Assembly: GCA_029864405.1 (NCBI GenBank)
Contig: JAOTTP010000023.1
Coordinates: 1 to 40,385, forward strand
Direction: 5' to 3'
Source: Nitrospirota bacterium
GTDB lineage: Bacteria > Nitrospirota > Nitrospiria > Nitrospirales > UBA8639
Length of the DNA: 40,385 bases
In this document: in pieces, positions 16,085 through 25,060 of the stretch
Layout: each line of letters starts with the position of its first letter
Numbering within the stretch: the first letter of the stretch is position 1
Notes under the pieces: generated by a model
Databases searched by the model: none
Seen by the model: the letters and a program-made list of their open reading frames with translations, nothing else
What the model was told of the DNA's origin: nothing
Translations under genes and position numbers: made by a program

Positions 16085-18787
16085 TTAGAGGGATGCTACG
16101 GCGTCACGGATTAACTGGGTCGCTACCATATGGGGGTCCTCCCCGTTGGTTGTCCATGTTTCGATCATGGATGGGGTAATGTGTAGGCTTTGACCAAAGG
16201 TGAGGGTGATGGGATGAAGGTGAGGTGTCTTGGCATCTGGGGGCCAGACCTCAAAACTTCCTTCGATTTTGACCGGGATGATCGGGACGTTCAATTCACA
16301 GGCCAGAACACCAAGACCTTTCTTGAAGGGAAGAAGTTGTCCATCAAGGCTTCGTTCACCTTCGGGGAAGATCAGAAGGCTTTTCCCGCTCCGGAGAAGG
16401 GCTACTGAGGTTTTGAGGACGGTGGCCAGGGGCGTCTCCGGCCCTACAGGAATCACATGACCCACGCGTGCTATCCATCGACGAAATGGTGAGCGAAAAA
16501 AAGGTTCCCAGCCAAGCGTAGAGAGTTCCGTAAACGTCGATCGTGGCACAGTCGCCAAAATTAAAAATGGATCGATAAAACTCAGATGGTTGGCAGCCAG
16601 GATAAAGGAGCCATCCCGGGGAAGATGCTCGATGCCTTTGACGGTCAAGGGGAAGGCCATACGGAAGAAAATGTCTGCGATGGCCATCATGATCTGCCCG
16701 ACGATCTTATTCCCTCTGGAGAGGGGTGCGAGGACCGTTTCCCTCAGAGTCCGGGGGAGTGGGGTTTCAAAGATTTGATGCCAAGAAATTGGGGTTTCTG
16801 TGTGTCCGGCAGGAATCTGTTCGAGGGCCATGAGCTTTGTTATGACATCCCGTACCGTGACGACTTCTCCCATGAATGTTTCTGGTACCGGTCCCAACCG
16901 GTTTTCGAGGGCTGCTTGAAATTCGACGCGCTTCAGTGAGTCGAACCCCAAGTCAAGATCCAGGTGATCATCCAATCGTAGGGCTCGGTCGGCCGAAACC
17001 AGCCCAGCGAGAGTTTCGATAACCACCTGGCCTGTGGTGGTTTGACGAATCTGCTGGTCGGTCTCAGAGGCCTGCTCCGGTGGTAGCTCAACGGCGGTCT
17101 GTGTTGATTGAGTCATAGCGAGAACGAGATGCCGCTGGATTTTTCCCAAGCGAGTACGTGGGAGGGGATCCTTGATGAAGGTCACACCGCTGATCCGCTT
17201 ATACGTGGGAAGGGTCGTGGCGGCGCTGTTGAGCGCATCTTTGATGTAGCTGGCGGAATCATGGATTTTGTGCTCTCGTAAATAGTCAAAATTTGGCACG
17301 ACCACGGCATGAAGATGTTCGCCCTCCTCACCAGCGCGGGGGAGTCCAAGGATGCAGAGTTCGGCGATTGCGGGATTCTGTTGGTAGGCTTTTTCCAATT
17401 CCTCGGGAAGAATGTTTTTCCCTCCAGGTGTGACGATGAGTTCCTTGATCCGCCCGGTGATAAACAGGTATCCGTCTGAATCCAGATAGCCCAGATCTCC
17501 GGTGTGAAACCAGCCATCACGAATAGCCTCTGCCGTTTCAGCCGGCGCTTGGTCATATCCCTTCATCACATTGGGTCCTCGTACGATCACTTCTCCAATT
17601 CCTGCTTCGTTCGGCGCATCGATTCGCACCTCCACGGTGGCGAGCGGCGGACCGACGGAACCCGGTTTCAGTCGAGACAAGGAACTGAAGGCAATCACGG
17701 GCGCGGTTTCAGTGAGCCCGTACCCTTCACGAACCGTAAATCCAAGACAGCCCAAGTCTTTTGAGATTTGTGGATCGAGTTTGGCCCCGCCGCTGCACAG
17801 AAGCCGAAGCGAGGAACCAAATCGTCGGTGAACAGGCGCAAAGAGTCGTCGTCCCGGATTCCATCTGGTATGGGTTCTCACAAAATCTGAGAGGCCAAGT
17901 AGAAGCGTGATGAGCGAACGTATGAACGCGGGACGTCGACCGAGTTCTTCAAAAATCGACCGACGAATCATGGAAAAAATTTGGGGAACTCCCACGGCGA
18001 TCGTGATCCCGGTCTCATGAATGCATTGCACCAGATCCGGCCCCTTGAGTGATTGCAAGAAGGTCATTTTTGAACCCAGGAGAATGGGAACGAGGTAGGC
18101 GACCATGAAGGGATAGGCGTGGTGCAGAGGCAGCATCACTAAAAAGTTATCTTCCGGGCCCGCTAACTGTTTCCCCATAATGTCTTTAGCGTTGGCCATG
18201 AAATTCCGGTGAGTCAGTAACACGCCTTTCGGTTTTTTGGTTGTGCCAGAGGTATAGAGCAACGAAGCCACATCGTCCGGATTCACTCGCAGGTCGACGG
18301 GCGGTTTTTGCTGTCCTTGTTCCATGAGATCCTTCATGGACAGGTGGTGAGATTTCGTAGCAGGCTCCATGCTCACCACGGTGATGGTGGCTGGAAGTTC
18401 TCGGACCAAGTCCACGGTTTTCGTGCTGACGAAGACGAACCGACTGTTGGAAGTGGTGAGGAAGGACAGCAGTTGCTCTTGGGGCATTTGAATATCCAGT
18501 GGGACGGCTGTTGCCCCGACGGTGAGGATGCTGAGATGGGCGATCACCCATTCCGGGCAATTTTCAGCCACGAGGGCGACACGATGCCCCGGACGAAGGC
18601 CGTGCTCAACAAGGCTGCTGGCAAGGCCCTGAACGAGCTTCGACACTTCCCTGTAGGTGTGACGTCGATAGCCCTCCCCTTCTTTCATTTGCATGACCAC
18701 ACGATCGGCGGCGATGGCCGAGAGTGCGAAAAACGCCTCAGGAATAGTATCTGGAAGGTTCGTGGGAGCGAGAAGAGGAGCCTGCAT
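16085..18787 (-). CDS. Acyl-AMP ligase - acyl carrier - PlsC acyltransferase fusion
   Basis: A 900-residue three-part enzyme. Residues about 15-560 are an AMP-forming acyl-CoA/acyl-ACP synthetase (P-loop-like YTSGTTKKPKG at 178-188, GYGLTETAPVIAF, and WFHTGDLGYLDSDGYLFITG with GRIKELI). Residues about 585-655 form a phosphopantetheine carrier domain with attachment Ser617 in LDLGFDSLKRVEF. Residues about 690-900 are a 1-acylglycerol-phosphate-type acyltransferase with the HX4D motif (His734, Asp739 in NHLSFID) and FPEGERS. The expected chemistry is activation of a fatty acid, loading on the built-in carrier and transfer to a lysophospholipid or similar acceptor. E. coli Aas joins PlsC and synthetase in the opposite order and lacks a carrier. 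It is flanked by convergent and unrelated genes. Confidence 0.88.
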   Translation of the reverse strand: MQAPLLAPTNLPDTIPEAFFALSAIAADRVVMQMKEGEGYRRHTYREVSKLVQGLASSLVEHGLRPGHRVALVAENCPEWVIAHLSILTVGATAVPLDIQMPQEQLLSFLTTSNSRFVFVSTKTVDLVRELPATITVVSMEPATKSHHLSMKDLMEQGQQKPPVDLRVNPDDVASLLYTSGTTKKPKGVLLTHRNFMANAKDIMGKQLAGPEDNFLVMLPLHHAYPFMVAYLVPILLGSKMTFLQSLKGPDLVQCIHETGITIAVGVPQIFSMIRRSIFEELGRRPAFIRSLITLLLGLSDFVRTHTRWNPGRRLFAPVHRRFGSSLRLLCSGGAKLDPQISKDLGCLGFTVREGYGLTETAPVIAFSSLSRLKPGSVGPPLATVEVRIDAPNEAGIGEVIVRGPNVMKGYDQAPAETAEAIRDGWFHTGDLGYLDSDGYLFITGRIKELIVTPGGKNILPEELEKAYQQNPAIAELCILGLPRAGEEGEHLHAVVVPNFDYLREHKIHDSASYIKDALNSAATTLPTYKRISGVTFIKDPLPRTRLGKIQRHLVLAMTQSTQTAVELPPEQASETDQQIRQTTTGQVVIETLAGLVSADRALRLDDHLDLDLGFDSLKRVEFQAALENRLGPVPETFMGEVVTVRDVITKLMALEQIPAGHTETPISWHQIFETPLPRTLRETVLAPLSRGNKIVGQIMMAIADIFFRMAFPLTVKGIEHLPRDGSFILAANHLSFIDPFLILATVPRSTFTELSTLGWEPFFRSPFRRWIARVGHVIPVGPETPLATVLKTSVALLRSGKSLLIFPEGERSLDGQLLPFKKGLGVLACELNVPIIPVKIEGSFEVWPPDAKTPHLHPITLTFGQSLHITPSMIETWTTNGEDPHMVATQLIRDAVASL

Positions 18788-18992
18788 TGTATGAGTCTCG
18801 TGAAAGGGATACCAAGCAAAGAAACGAAACCAAGTCTACCCGAATGGGATCATTGTTCCAAGATCAGACTTGGGAAAAGGAAACAGTCTAGGTGGGTCGG
18901 CCAGGGATTGGCGTAAAGGTAGTGTCAAGGGAAAGTGCATGGCCCAAAAGGTCCGTCCAGATCTTCCTCAAGGAGATGATAGAGAGGACAGC

Positions 18993-19316
18993 CTATGACG
19001 ATTTGACATTGGCCTTCGAGAGGTCAGGGATCCCTTGCAGTAGAAGAGGAAACAGAGTCAACACTGCCGGGAGAGCTGTTCGAAGTTCTTCTTGAGTCAT
19101 GATTAAGCCAAAGATAATCGTGCCGAAGCCGAGTCCCAATGGCCATTTGAGAGATGTCCACGTACTACCGCCTTGTTGAGTCTCTTGTTTTTCGAGCTCA
19201 TCCCGTTCACCCACGAGTCGAACAAATTCTCGAAAACTGCTATTGAGAAGTCGTAAATCCGGGTCAAAGCGAATCAGTCCTTTTTGATGCAATGGCGCGA
19301 GTCCTGGGTGTTCCAC
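18993..19316 (-). pseudogene. Truncated copy of the downstream-ATPase/membrane-tail gene
   Basis: This 107-residue reading (GTG start) is clearly a second copy of the C-terminal part of the gene at 19393-20148: HPGLAPLHQKGLIRFDPDLR against HPGLEPLLRKGLIRFEPDLR, then LLNSSFREFVRLVGERDELE against LLNASFREFVRVVGERDALH, and a shared membrane helix (KWPLGLGFGTIIFGLIMTQE against KWPMGLGFGTILVFLIATQE). Homology begins abruptly a few codons before the GTG (RFIHVEHPG) and an in-frame stop lies about a dozen codons upstream, so the N-terminal two thirds is missing. It may be an untranslated remnant or a short membrane peptide. It lies just downstream of the full copy, consistent with partial tandem duplication. 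Confidence 0.7.
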
Positions 19317-19392
19317 ATGAATAAATCTTACGGAGGCCTCTTTTTCTGACCATCATAGGTTTCCCAATGCTCCTTAGTTTTGTCACACCATT

Positions 19393-20148
19393 TCATGTTT
19401 TGCTTTTCCCGGAGAGTTCAGGCAAACCCTGAAGAAGGAGAGGCACGAGCGCAATAACGGCAGGAAGGGCTGCGCGAAGTTCTTCTTGTGTCGCAATTAA
19501 GAACACCAAAATAGTTCCAAAACCTAGCCCCATGGGCCATTTCAGAGATCCCCAAAGACTACTCTCTTTTTCGGCATCTTTATCGTGTAAAGCATCCCGT
19601 TCCCCAACCACACGGACGAATTCCCGAAAGCTGGCATTGAGCAGACGCAAATCGGGCTCAAAACGGATCAGACCTTTTCGGAGCAAGGGTTCTAACCCTG
19701 GGTGTTCTACCTGAATAAAACGATCTTTGGTTAAATGAAACAAGGCTAATTGTTCGTCGGTTGTCAGGGATTGCCAAATTTCCTCGTAATAGGCTTTGGC
19801 CAATTGAAAGATGGCACGACTTACCGTCGTTTCCGAATGAGGGGTGTCAACTTTTTCCCCTTCTTTGTGAGCAAAGGTTTTATATGTCAATCCCAAATTC
19901 ATTAGAACAGGCGTCCAGCGGCATTCTTTGTCAATCAGGTCATCCAATATGCCCCCTGGTTTTTGAGAATGTTCCCCATCCTGAGGAGTTCTTGATTCCT
20001 GGGGTTTCGCTTGAAAATGCACAATGCCAAAGCTTCCCCAGAGAGAACGCCATCGAGCTTCCTGTAGGTTGAATGCTGATCCTTTCTGTTTAAAAGAAAA
20101 AGAAAATGGATCCACATTCGATAGAATGGTTGTGTAAAGATTGACCAT
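19393..20148 (-). CDS. C-terminal half of a split membrane ATPase (winged-helix-like plus two membrane helices)
   Basis: A 251-residue product. It opens with NLYTTILSNVDPFSFSFKQK, which looks like the sensor-1 strand of a STAND/AAA ATPase, continuing the P-loop domain that ends the preceding gene. A helical middle (AIFQLAKAYYEEIWQSLTTD and EQLALFHLTKDRFIQVEHPG) resembles the winged-helix part of STAND proteins, and the C-terminus has two hydrophobic segments (PMGLGFGTILVFLIAT and LPAVIALVPLLLQGLP). Its frame is open upstream as far as PNFFLPKILKETIP and differs by one base from the preceding gene. AAGGAAA lies upstream of the ATG, so separate translation is also possible. No named family was recognised; whether this is an independent subunit or a frameshifted tail is unresolved. 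Confidence 0.7.
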   Translation of the reverse strand: MVNLYTTILSNVDPFSFSFKQKGSAFNLQEARWRSLWGSFGIVHFQAKPQESRTPQDGEHSQKPGGILDDLIDKECRWTPVLMNLGLTYKTFAHKEGEKVDTPHSETTVSRAIFQLAKAYYEEIWQSLTTDEQLALFHLTKDRFIQVEHPGLEPLLRKGLIRFEPDLRLLNASFREFVRVVGERDALHDKDAEKESSLWGSLKWPMGLGFGTILVFLIATQEELRAALPAVIALVPLLLQGLPELSGKSKT

Positions 20149-20161
20149 AGGAATTGTTTCC

Positions 20162-23100
20162 TTAAGAATTTTTGGGAGAAAGAAATTTGGTCAGGACTTT
20201 TATCATAAGATCTCCAAGTTTGAACGCTTGAGAAGGCTCTTGATCGGGGGGAGATGTCGTATCTGGGGCGTCAGTTGTATGATTGGAACGAGTAAGAAGC
20301 CACCCCAAGAATTCTAGTTTTTGGCGATTGATCTCAGGGTCTTTCCATCGTTGTTCAAGATGATCGATCGTGACATGAAGTGAGTGATGGTCTTGAAGGT
20401 GCAAGGAAGAAATTTCATTGGATAACGTATTTTTCCATTGTTCCGGAGGATGGGCTTTGAGATCAAAATAGAGAGCACGAACGGGAGCATTCGTTTGTTT
20501 TAGATGGATTTTTTGCTCTTTGTTATATTGATGGGCCATGGGCGTTTTGCCTTGTCCCGGAAAGCCAAGAATCAATCGATTAAAAGATGGAGAAGCCTGG
20601 CTGGTAGGGCCAAATAGGTTTTGGGTAGGAATCTTGTGTGGAATTGGATAGTCAAGAAACACCGTGCGGGTGGCGATAAATTTCGGAATCTTGAAAAGCC
20701 AGAGCAAATGAAGTCCTGCAAGAATAAGAAGAAATAGATACATGGGTAGGTTGCCCAATGTGGGTGTATGGAAGTCAGACAAGTTGCCGGTCAAGAACCA
20801 TGGTCGCAGAGGGAAGGTCGCACTCACCAGGGTGTGGTTCTCCCTAAAAAATGCTGTGACCTGTCCTTTATCCTTTTCCCAGTTGATTGTCCTCTGGTCT
20901 GTGGTCTGTGAGGGTGAGGGCCAAGACTCCCCCAAAAACCCCCAAAAAAGTGGTACGTTTTTCAAGAGAGGTAAGAACGGTTGACTCACTACTGCAAACA
21001 GCTGATCAAACATTCCCGGCTTATGTGTGTCAGACGTTGGTGGGTTGTCACATTCGGTCCATGTGGTTTTAAGGAAAAAATCCGGATAGAAACCATAGGA
21101 TGGGTCAATATGAGATGACTCGTTTGCCTTTGGGGATGGTGCTTCACAACCTGGCTTGAATACAATCTTTCTAAATGTCTGGGGAGGTGGAAGAATTTCT
21201 TGAGATTGCAAAGTCTGTTGTTTTCCTGAACCTTGAAAGGTTTTGAATGTTTCCAGAAGTTGATATTGAGTTAATAAGGTCATTTCTTTGTGGAAAACAC
21301 TGGTGAAACAACTCAAAGCAGGGATGACCGCAAAGACGATAAAAAAAGACGTGGCCAAATATGCATAACTATTTGGGAATGTGAACAAAGATGCCTTTTT
21401 TTGCAAAGGAAATTTCTTCACAAGGAATACACCTCCGAGAAGACATGAGGCAGGGATGAAGACGAGTCCTGTCAGAAGTTGCCAGCCTGGTTGGCCCGAC
21501 AACAACCAAATGCCGGCAAGTCCTACAAAGAAAACGACCAGATTATTCTTGATGAGATTGACATAATGATGATGGTTGTCGAAGCTGGGCCACATGCAAA
21601 CGGATTTTCGATGTCCAGGAGTTCGCAGAAGAAGGAACCAAGCTATTCCATAAACAATCAAAGACCAAAGCCCGTAGAGACCTCCAGCTATCAAGAGTCC
21701 AAAAAGGTTCACTGATCGAAGGATTTCTTTGTCACGGTAGACCACGAGAGCCCATGGCAGAGGATTTAGGGGTAACGTATAAAAGCTTGTGGATTTTCCC
21801 CAATATGATCCATCGGCATGCCCAGCAGTTTTGGCAGCGAAAAGATCTCGTAGTTTCGAATTTTGGTCGGTTTCAACTAAAAAGGCTTCTCGAAGATTTC
21901 GTCCTTCTTTGGAGTGGAAAAGTACCTGATGCGTGTCATTGTCGATGACTGCGAAACCAATTCCCGGTGGCAGAACCACATGGTCCATCAGGGAGAGAAA
22001 CGTAAATTCCATCGCCGCAACCCCAGGATGTTGAGACGTCCCTAGCATGCTTGGCGTAGATATTTGGACAGTATTGACGCCCGTTCCCCCAGGCAGAACG
22101 ACATGGTCCATGAGGGGGTGGAGTGTAAACTTCATCGTCGCAACCCAATGAACCCATTGCGACGTCTCATCCATGCTTGGCATAGATGCTACGACGGTAT
22201 TGATGCCTGTCGTCCATGAAATAATCGGTTCAAGAAAAAACTGATAATTAGGAGACGTCTTTTCGCCGGAAATTTGCCAGAGACTATCAGGATTTTCTTT
22301 ATTTTCTACCACTCTTTTGACATATTCTCTGTCACCTAAAGAGAGATTGGTTGTAATCCCAAGATCTTGTTCATTTGCCCAGTTAATTCGCAGTGATCCA
22401 TCCTGATCCATCCAAAAAGCCATCAAGAAGTCGGGGTAGCAATTTTGTCTCTCCTTGTCTGGGAGAGTGTTGCACTGACGGTTCATAGGGTTCCCAGGTT
22501 TTTCTTGGTCTTCTAACACTTCTAGTAAGACTGGTCGTTGACCGACCTTCTGGTTTTCTGTCTCCTCGCTAATTGTGGTGATATCGTCATAAAGAGATTT
22601 ACTTTTATTGAAATGATCGAGCGTAAAAAGAATGTCTTTTAACTCCTTGTCCACATTGTTTTTAATCGCTTGAGCAGATTTCTCCATGCGTTCGCGTAAT
22701 ATTGATGTTCCTTCATCATAAATAGCGATATCCAGGATTAATACCGTGAATAGGCCGGTTCCCAAAAAAGCAGCCAAGACTGCTGTAAGAACATGGGACA
22801 CACGAAGAGGATCTGTCGACCCCATCGTTTTCAAGTAAATAAGAGGAATGGCTAGCACGAGCCCAAGAATCAAAAACATGACACCTAGCAAAAGGCTTGA
22901 GGAAATAGCCAAGTAATTATTTTGAAAGGTATCATGATCAATCATTCCCACAAGCCTCCAAGTTGTACCCTTGTTTGTAGGAAGGATCACGGGAAGAGTG
23001 AAGACATTGTTTGTTTTACCTGGTACGTCGATGAGGAATTGGTTTGGCGAATTATTCTTACTGAACAATTCTTTTACTTGAGAAGAATCTTGCGGATTGC

Positions 23101-24049
23101 CAAGTAGACTACCCCAAAATGATGTCGCTGGTGATAGTCGGTCGATAATGGCTTGAAAGTTTGTCCAGGAGAATTCTTGTGATCCTGAATGAAATAAGAG
23201 GGGTTGGTTTTTTACCTTGGCTTCAGATGATCCAAAAAGAAAGACTTCATCAAAAATTGGCTCGTTGGTTAAACGTTGAAAAAAATTGCCTAGCTCAATG
23301 TCCCCAATGATATGAATGTTTTCTTCCCTATGGTCTAACGTGATAGCAGTCGAATAGGTCAACCGGATAATGGGTGGGGACTGGGAATGGATAACCGATA
23401 GCTGAAATTTTTCGGCATCATTTGGTGCTTCTTCTGGGATCGACAGAGTAATTTGTGTTAACCCTTCGGCTCGGCACATTCCGATGAGGTGCCGCTCCAA
23501 ATCTTGAATAATTTTTGCCTGTTTTTCATCAAGCTTAAAAGTAGAAGTCGCTCGCTGTTTTGGAGGACATGGCCAAGGAGAAATCTTCTTCAAGAGCTCA
23601 GAATGGGCGTGATCATTTTTAGGGTGATTTTTATTGGGAGAAAAAAACGGTTGGAACACAACATGACTTCTTTCCATGCTCTCCGTCTCAGCTTGAGGCT
23701 CATTGGAAGAAAGATCTGTTCGTAAAAAACGGCTTCTTCCCCCATTCTTCAATTGCGTGTATTTAGTATCGGAATGCAAGCCCTCCAGTATCCCTTTGCC
23801 AGAAAATTTAAAAACTTTCTGATAACTTTCAATTTTGAAGGCGATGTCTTGGCTCCACATTTTTAATAATCGAAAATTGCGTTGCACCAAATACTCTTCT
23901 TTTTCCGTAATCATGATCCAACCCATTCCCCCCAACAAAATAAGCAAAATTAGGGCGACGACCATGAATCCGGTCATTCGTTTCGGTGAAATGGATGCCA
24001 TACTGACTTTTTTCAAGATGGCAGACATGTTGGAAGAAGGAATAGTCAT
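20162..24049 (-). CDS. Large Cache-domain membrane protein with C-terminal P-loop
   Basis: A 1295-residue protein. An N-terminal membrane helix (about 25-47) is followed by an extracytoplasmic region, two helices (about 380-445), a double-Cache-like sensor region (about 450-800; LGDREYVKRVVENKENPDSL and PPGIGFAVIDNDTHQVLFHS are typical), a bundle of four to six helices (about 800-950), another extracytoplasmic segment and a last helix (about 1110-1130, MYLFLLILAGLHLLWLF). The cytoplasmic end has Walker A GFPGQGKT (1162-1169) and a Walker B-like LHVTIDHLE. The ATPase domain stops at KFLSPKNS, while the expected continuation is in the next gene one frame over. A tandem 41-42-residue duplication lies in the Cache part. 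Likely an extracellular-ligand sensor coupled to a nucleotide-binding switch; no named family is known to me. Confidence 0.7.
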   Translation of the reverse strand: MTIPSSNMSAILKKVSMASISPKRMTGFMVVALILLILLGGMGWIMITEKEEYLVQRNFRLLKMWSQDIAFKIESYQKVFKFSGKGILEGLHSDTKYTQLKNGGRSRFLRTDLSSNEPQAETESMERSHVVFQPFFSPNKNHPKNDHAHSELLKKISPWPCPPKQRATSTFKLDEKQAKIIQDLERHLIGMCRAEGLTQITLSIPEEAPNDAEKFQLSVIHSQSPPIIRLTYSTAITLDHREENIHIIGDIELGNFFQRLTNEPIFDEVFLFGSSEAKVKNQPLLFHSGSQEFSWTNFQAIIDRLSPATSFWGSLLGNPQDSSQVKELFSKNNSPNQFLIDVPGKTNNVFTLPVILPTNKGTTWRLVGMIDHDTFQNNYLAISSSLLLGVMFLILGLVLAIPLIYLKTMGSTDPLRVSHVLTAVLAAFLGTGLFTVLILDIAIYDEGTSILRERMEKSAQAIKNNVDKELKDILFTLDHFNKSKSLYDDITTISEETENQKVGQRPVLLEVLEDQEKPGNPMNRQCNTLPDKERQNCYPDFLMAFWMDQDGSLRINWANEQDLGITTNLSLGDREYVKRVVENKENPDSLWQISGEKTSPNYQFFLEPIISWTTGINTVVASMPSMDETSQWVHWVATMKFTLHPLMDHVVLPGGTGVNTVQISTPSMLGTSQHPGVAAMEFTFLSLMDHVVLPPGIGFAVIDNDTHQVLFHSKEGRNLREAFLVETDQNSKLRDLFAAKTAGHADGSYWGKSTSFYTLPLNPLPWALVVYRDKEILRSVNLFGLLIAGGLYGLWSLIVYGIAWFLLLRTPGHRKSVCMWPSFDNHHHYVNLIKNNLVVFFVGLAGIWLLSGQPGWQLLTGLVFIPASCLLGGVFLVKKFPLQKKASLFTFPNSYAYLATSFFIVFAVIPALSCFTSVFHKEMTLLTQYQLLETFKTFQGSGKQQTLQSQEILPPPQTFRKIVFKPGCEAPSPKANESSHIDPSYGFYPDFFLKTTWTECDNPPTSDTHKPGMFDQLFAVVSQPFLPLLKNVPLFWGFLGESWPSPSQTTDQRTINWEKDKGQVTAFFRENHTLVSATFPLRPWFLTGNLSDFHTPTLGNLPMYLFLLILAGLHLLWLFKIPKFIATRTVFLDYPIPHKIPTQNLFGPTSQASPSFNRLILGFPGQGKTPMAHQYNKEQKIHLKQTNAPVRALYFDLKAHPPEQWKNTLSNEISSLHLQDHHSLHVTIDHLEQRWKDPEINRQKLEFLGWLLTRSNHTTDAPDTTSPPDQEPSQAFKLGDLMIKVLTKFLSPKNS
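21969..22214 (-). repeat. In-frame tandem duplication within the Cache domain
   Basis: Two adjacent units of 123 and about 126 bases encode related segments: INTVVASMPSMDETSQ with MKFTLHPLMDHVVLP, then VNTVQISTPSMLGTSQ with MEFTFLSLMDHVVLP. In DNA, GGCAGAAC-ACATGGTCCAT recurs at 21969 and 22092. The units differ at many positions and one codon, so the duplication is not very recent, yet the frame is kept. Confidence 0.85.
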
Positions 24050-24517
24050 AGAGGTTGGTGACTCTTATGAAAGGGAAATTGAAGGGAAGCCTATTTGTCT
24101 AAGTAATTTCCTAGGTCACTCTGAACGCAAAGGCCATGCCTTGGAGATCTCCTTATGCATGTTGTATGTACAAGGTTGAAGCGTTGTATGATTTCTGATT
24201 TATCCAAAGGTACATTCACAGGGAATGAATGTGTCCCATGGAAAATTACTGAACGTCTCTGGAGAAAGTTTCTGGATAGATGCTGCTGAGGGCATTAAGA
24301 GCCAAAGCGTGTAATGAGTATCCGAAGAGATACAGTGTTGTATCTATTCAGATACGTTTGGGTTTGACCAATTCGCCAGAAATTCCTTCCGAATGATTCC
24401 ATTCCTACGCGAAAAGCAGAACCATGATTGCCGTAGTCCTTGGGGAACCTTACACGATCGATTCTTCCATTGCGTTTCCTGGTTCCCCTATGGGGATCAG
24501 GGTCGAAAATGGGGAAT
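24050..24517. other. Intergenic, no recognisable gene
   Basis: About 470 bases between the large Cache protein start and the lectin-like frame. Several short overlapping frames occur on both strands without family motifs. A promoter for the minus-strand Cache gene presumably lies in its left part, but no clear consensus was seen. Confidence 0.35.
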
Positions 24518-24519
24518 AG

Positions 24520-24930
24520 TATCGAATTGCGGTGGAAGTTCTGGGATTCTGGAAAGATGGAGCGGATATCGAGGTCGGACCCAATGGATTTGCGGAGGCG
24601 TGGGATTCGGTCAAGCTGGGCTTGGCCGTCCCGGCGCGACGCTCCTGGTCGGCGCCGTGGTTCAGCCTGCTGGGGCGGGTTGGGGCAAACGGAAAAGACC
24701 GCTTTGAAATCGGCCAAGAGAAAGTCTTCACTGGGAAGACCGACGGGCCGTTGTTCTTCTTTGTGAATGATGCGGTCTGCGGATGGTGTCCCGGCGACCG
24801 ATGGGCCTTACCCTATGTGTGGGGCTTCGGGGAAAACCAAGGCACGGCCAAGATTACGATTACCAATCTCCCGACAAGCAGCCCGTTCGGGGGAGCCATT
24901 TTCGCCACTCCTAAAGACGATCACTACTAA
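24520..24930 (+). CDS. Lectin-like (PA-IL-type) domain ORF, possibly 5'-truncated
   Basis: The frame opens right after a stop at 24517 and reads YRIAVEVLGFWKDGADIEVG, then PWFSLLGRVGANGKDRFEIG, TGKTDGPLFFFVNDAVCGW and GENQGTAKITITNLP. The order G-x-V/I-G-x-N-G, F-x-I-G, G-x-L-x-x-x-V-N-D and a C-terminal x-G-x-A-x-I-x-I resembles PA-IL-like galactose-binding domains, which bind sugars through a calcium ion. The only early start is GTG at 24532, no ribosome site is seen and no signal peptide precedes the domain, so this may be the surviving 3' part of a longer gene. Its GC content looks higher than that of its neighbours. Function is inferred from the pattern alone. Confidence 0.5.
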   Translation, partial: YRIAVEVLGFWKDGADIEVGPNGFAEAWDSVKLGLAVPARRSWSAPWFSLLGRVGANGKDRFEIGQEKVFTGKTDGPLFFFVNDAVCGWCPGDRWALPYVWGFGENQGTAKITITNLPTSSPFGGAIFATPKDDHY

Positions 24931-24949
24931 CAGCGAATCGTTCCCAAGG

Positions 24950-25060
24950 CCCCCCCGGCCTGCGTGGCCGAACCGTTATTCAGAAGGCGTTCGATTTGCT
25001 GCTGGAGGCCGAGTTGCACACTGGTAAAAAACGCCAAGTCGTCGGAAACGACCCTTAGAG
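24950..25060 (+). pseudogene. Possible 3' tail of a lost gene
   Basis: One frame reads GLRGRTVIQKAFDLLLEAEL followed by HTGKKRQVVGNDP and a stop at about 25057. Its amphipathic helix and basic tail look protein-like, but no start, ribosome site or upstream body is present in the frame. No family could be named, and chance cannot be excluded. Confidence 0.25.

Noticed and set aside
24295..24731. Minus-strand frames opposite the lectin-like ORF
   Set aside because: They are rich in Arg and Pro as expected for the complement of a GC-rich gene and have no recognisable motif.
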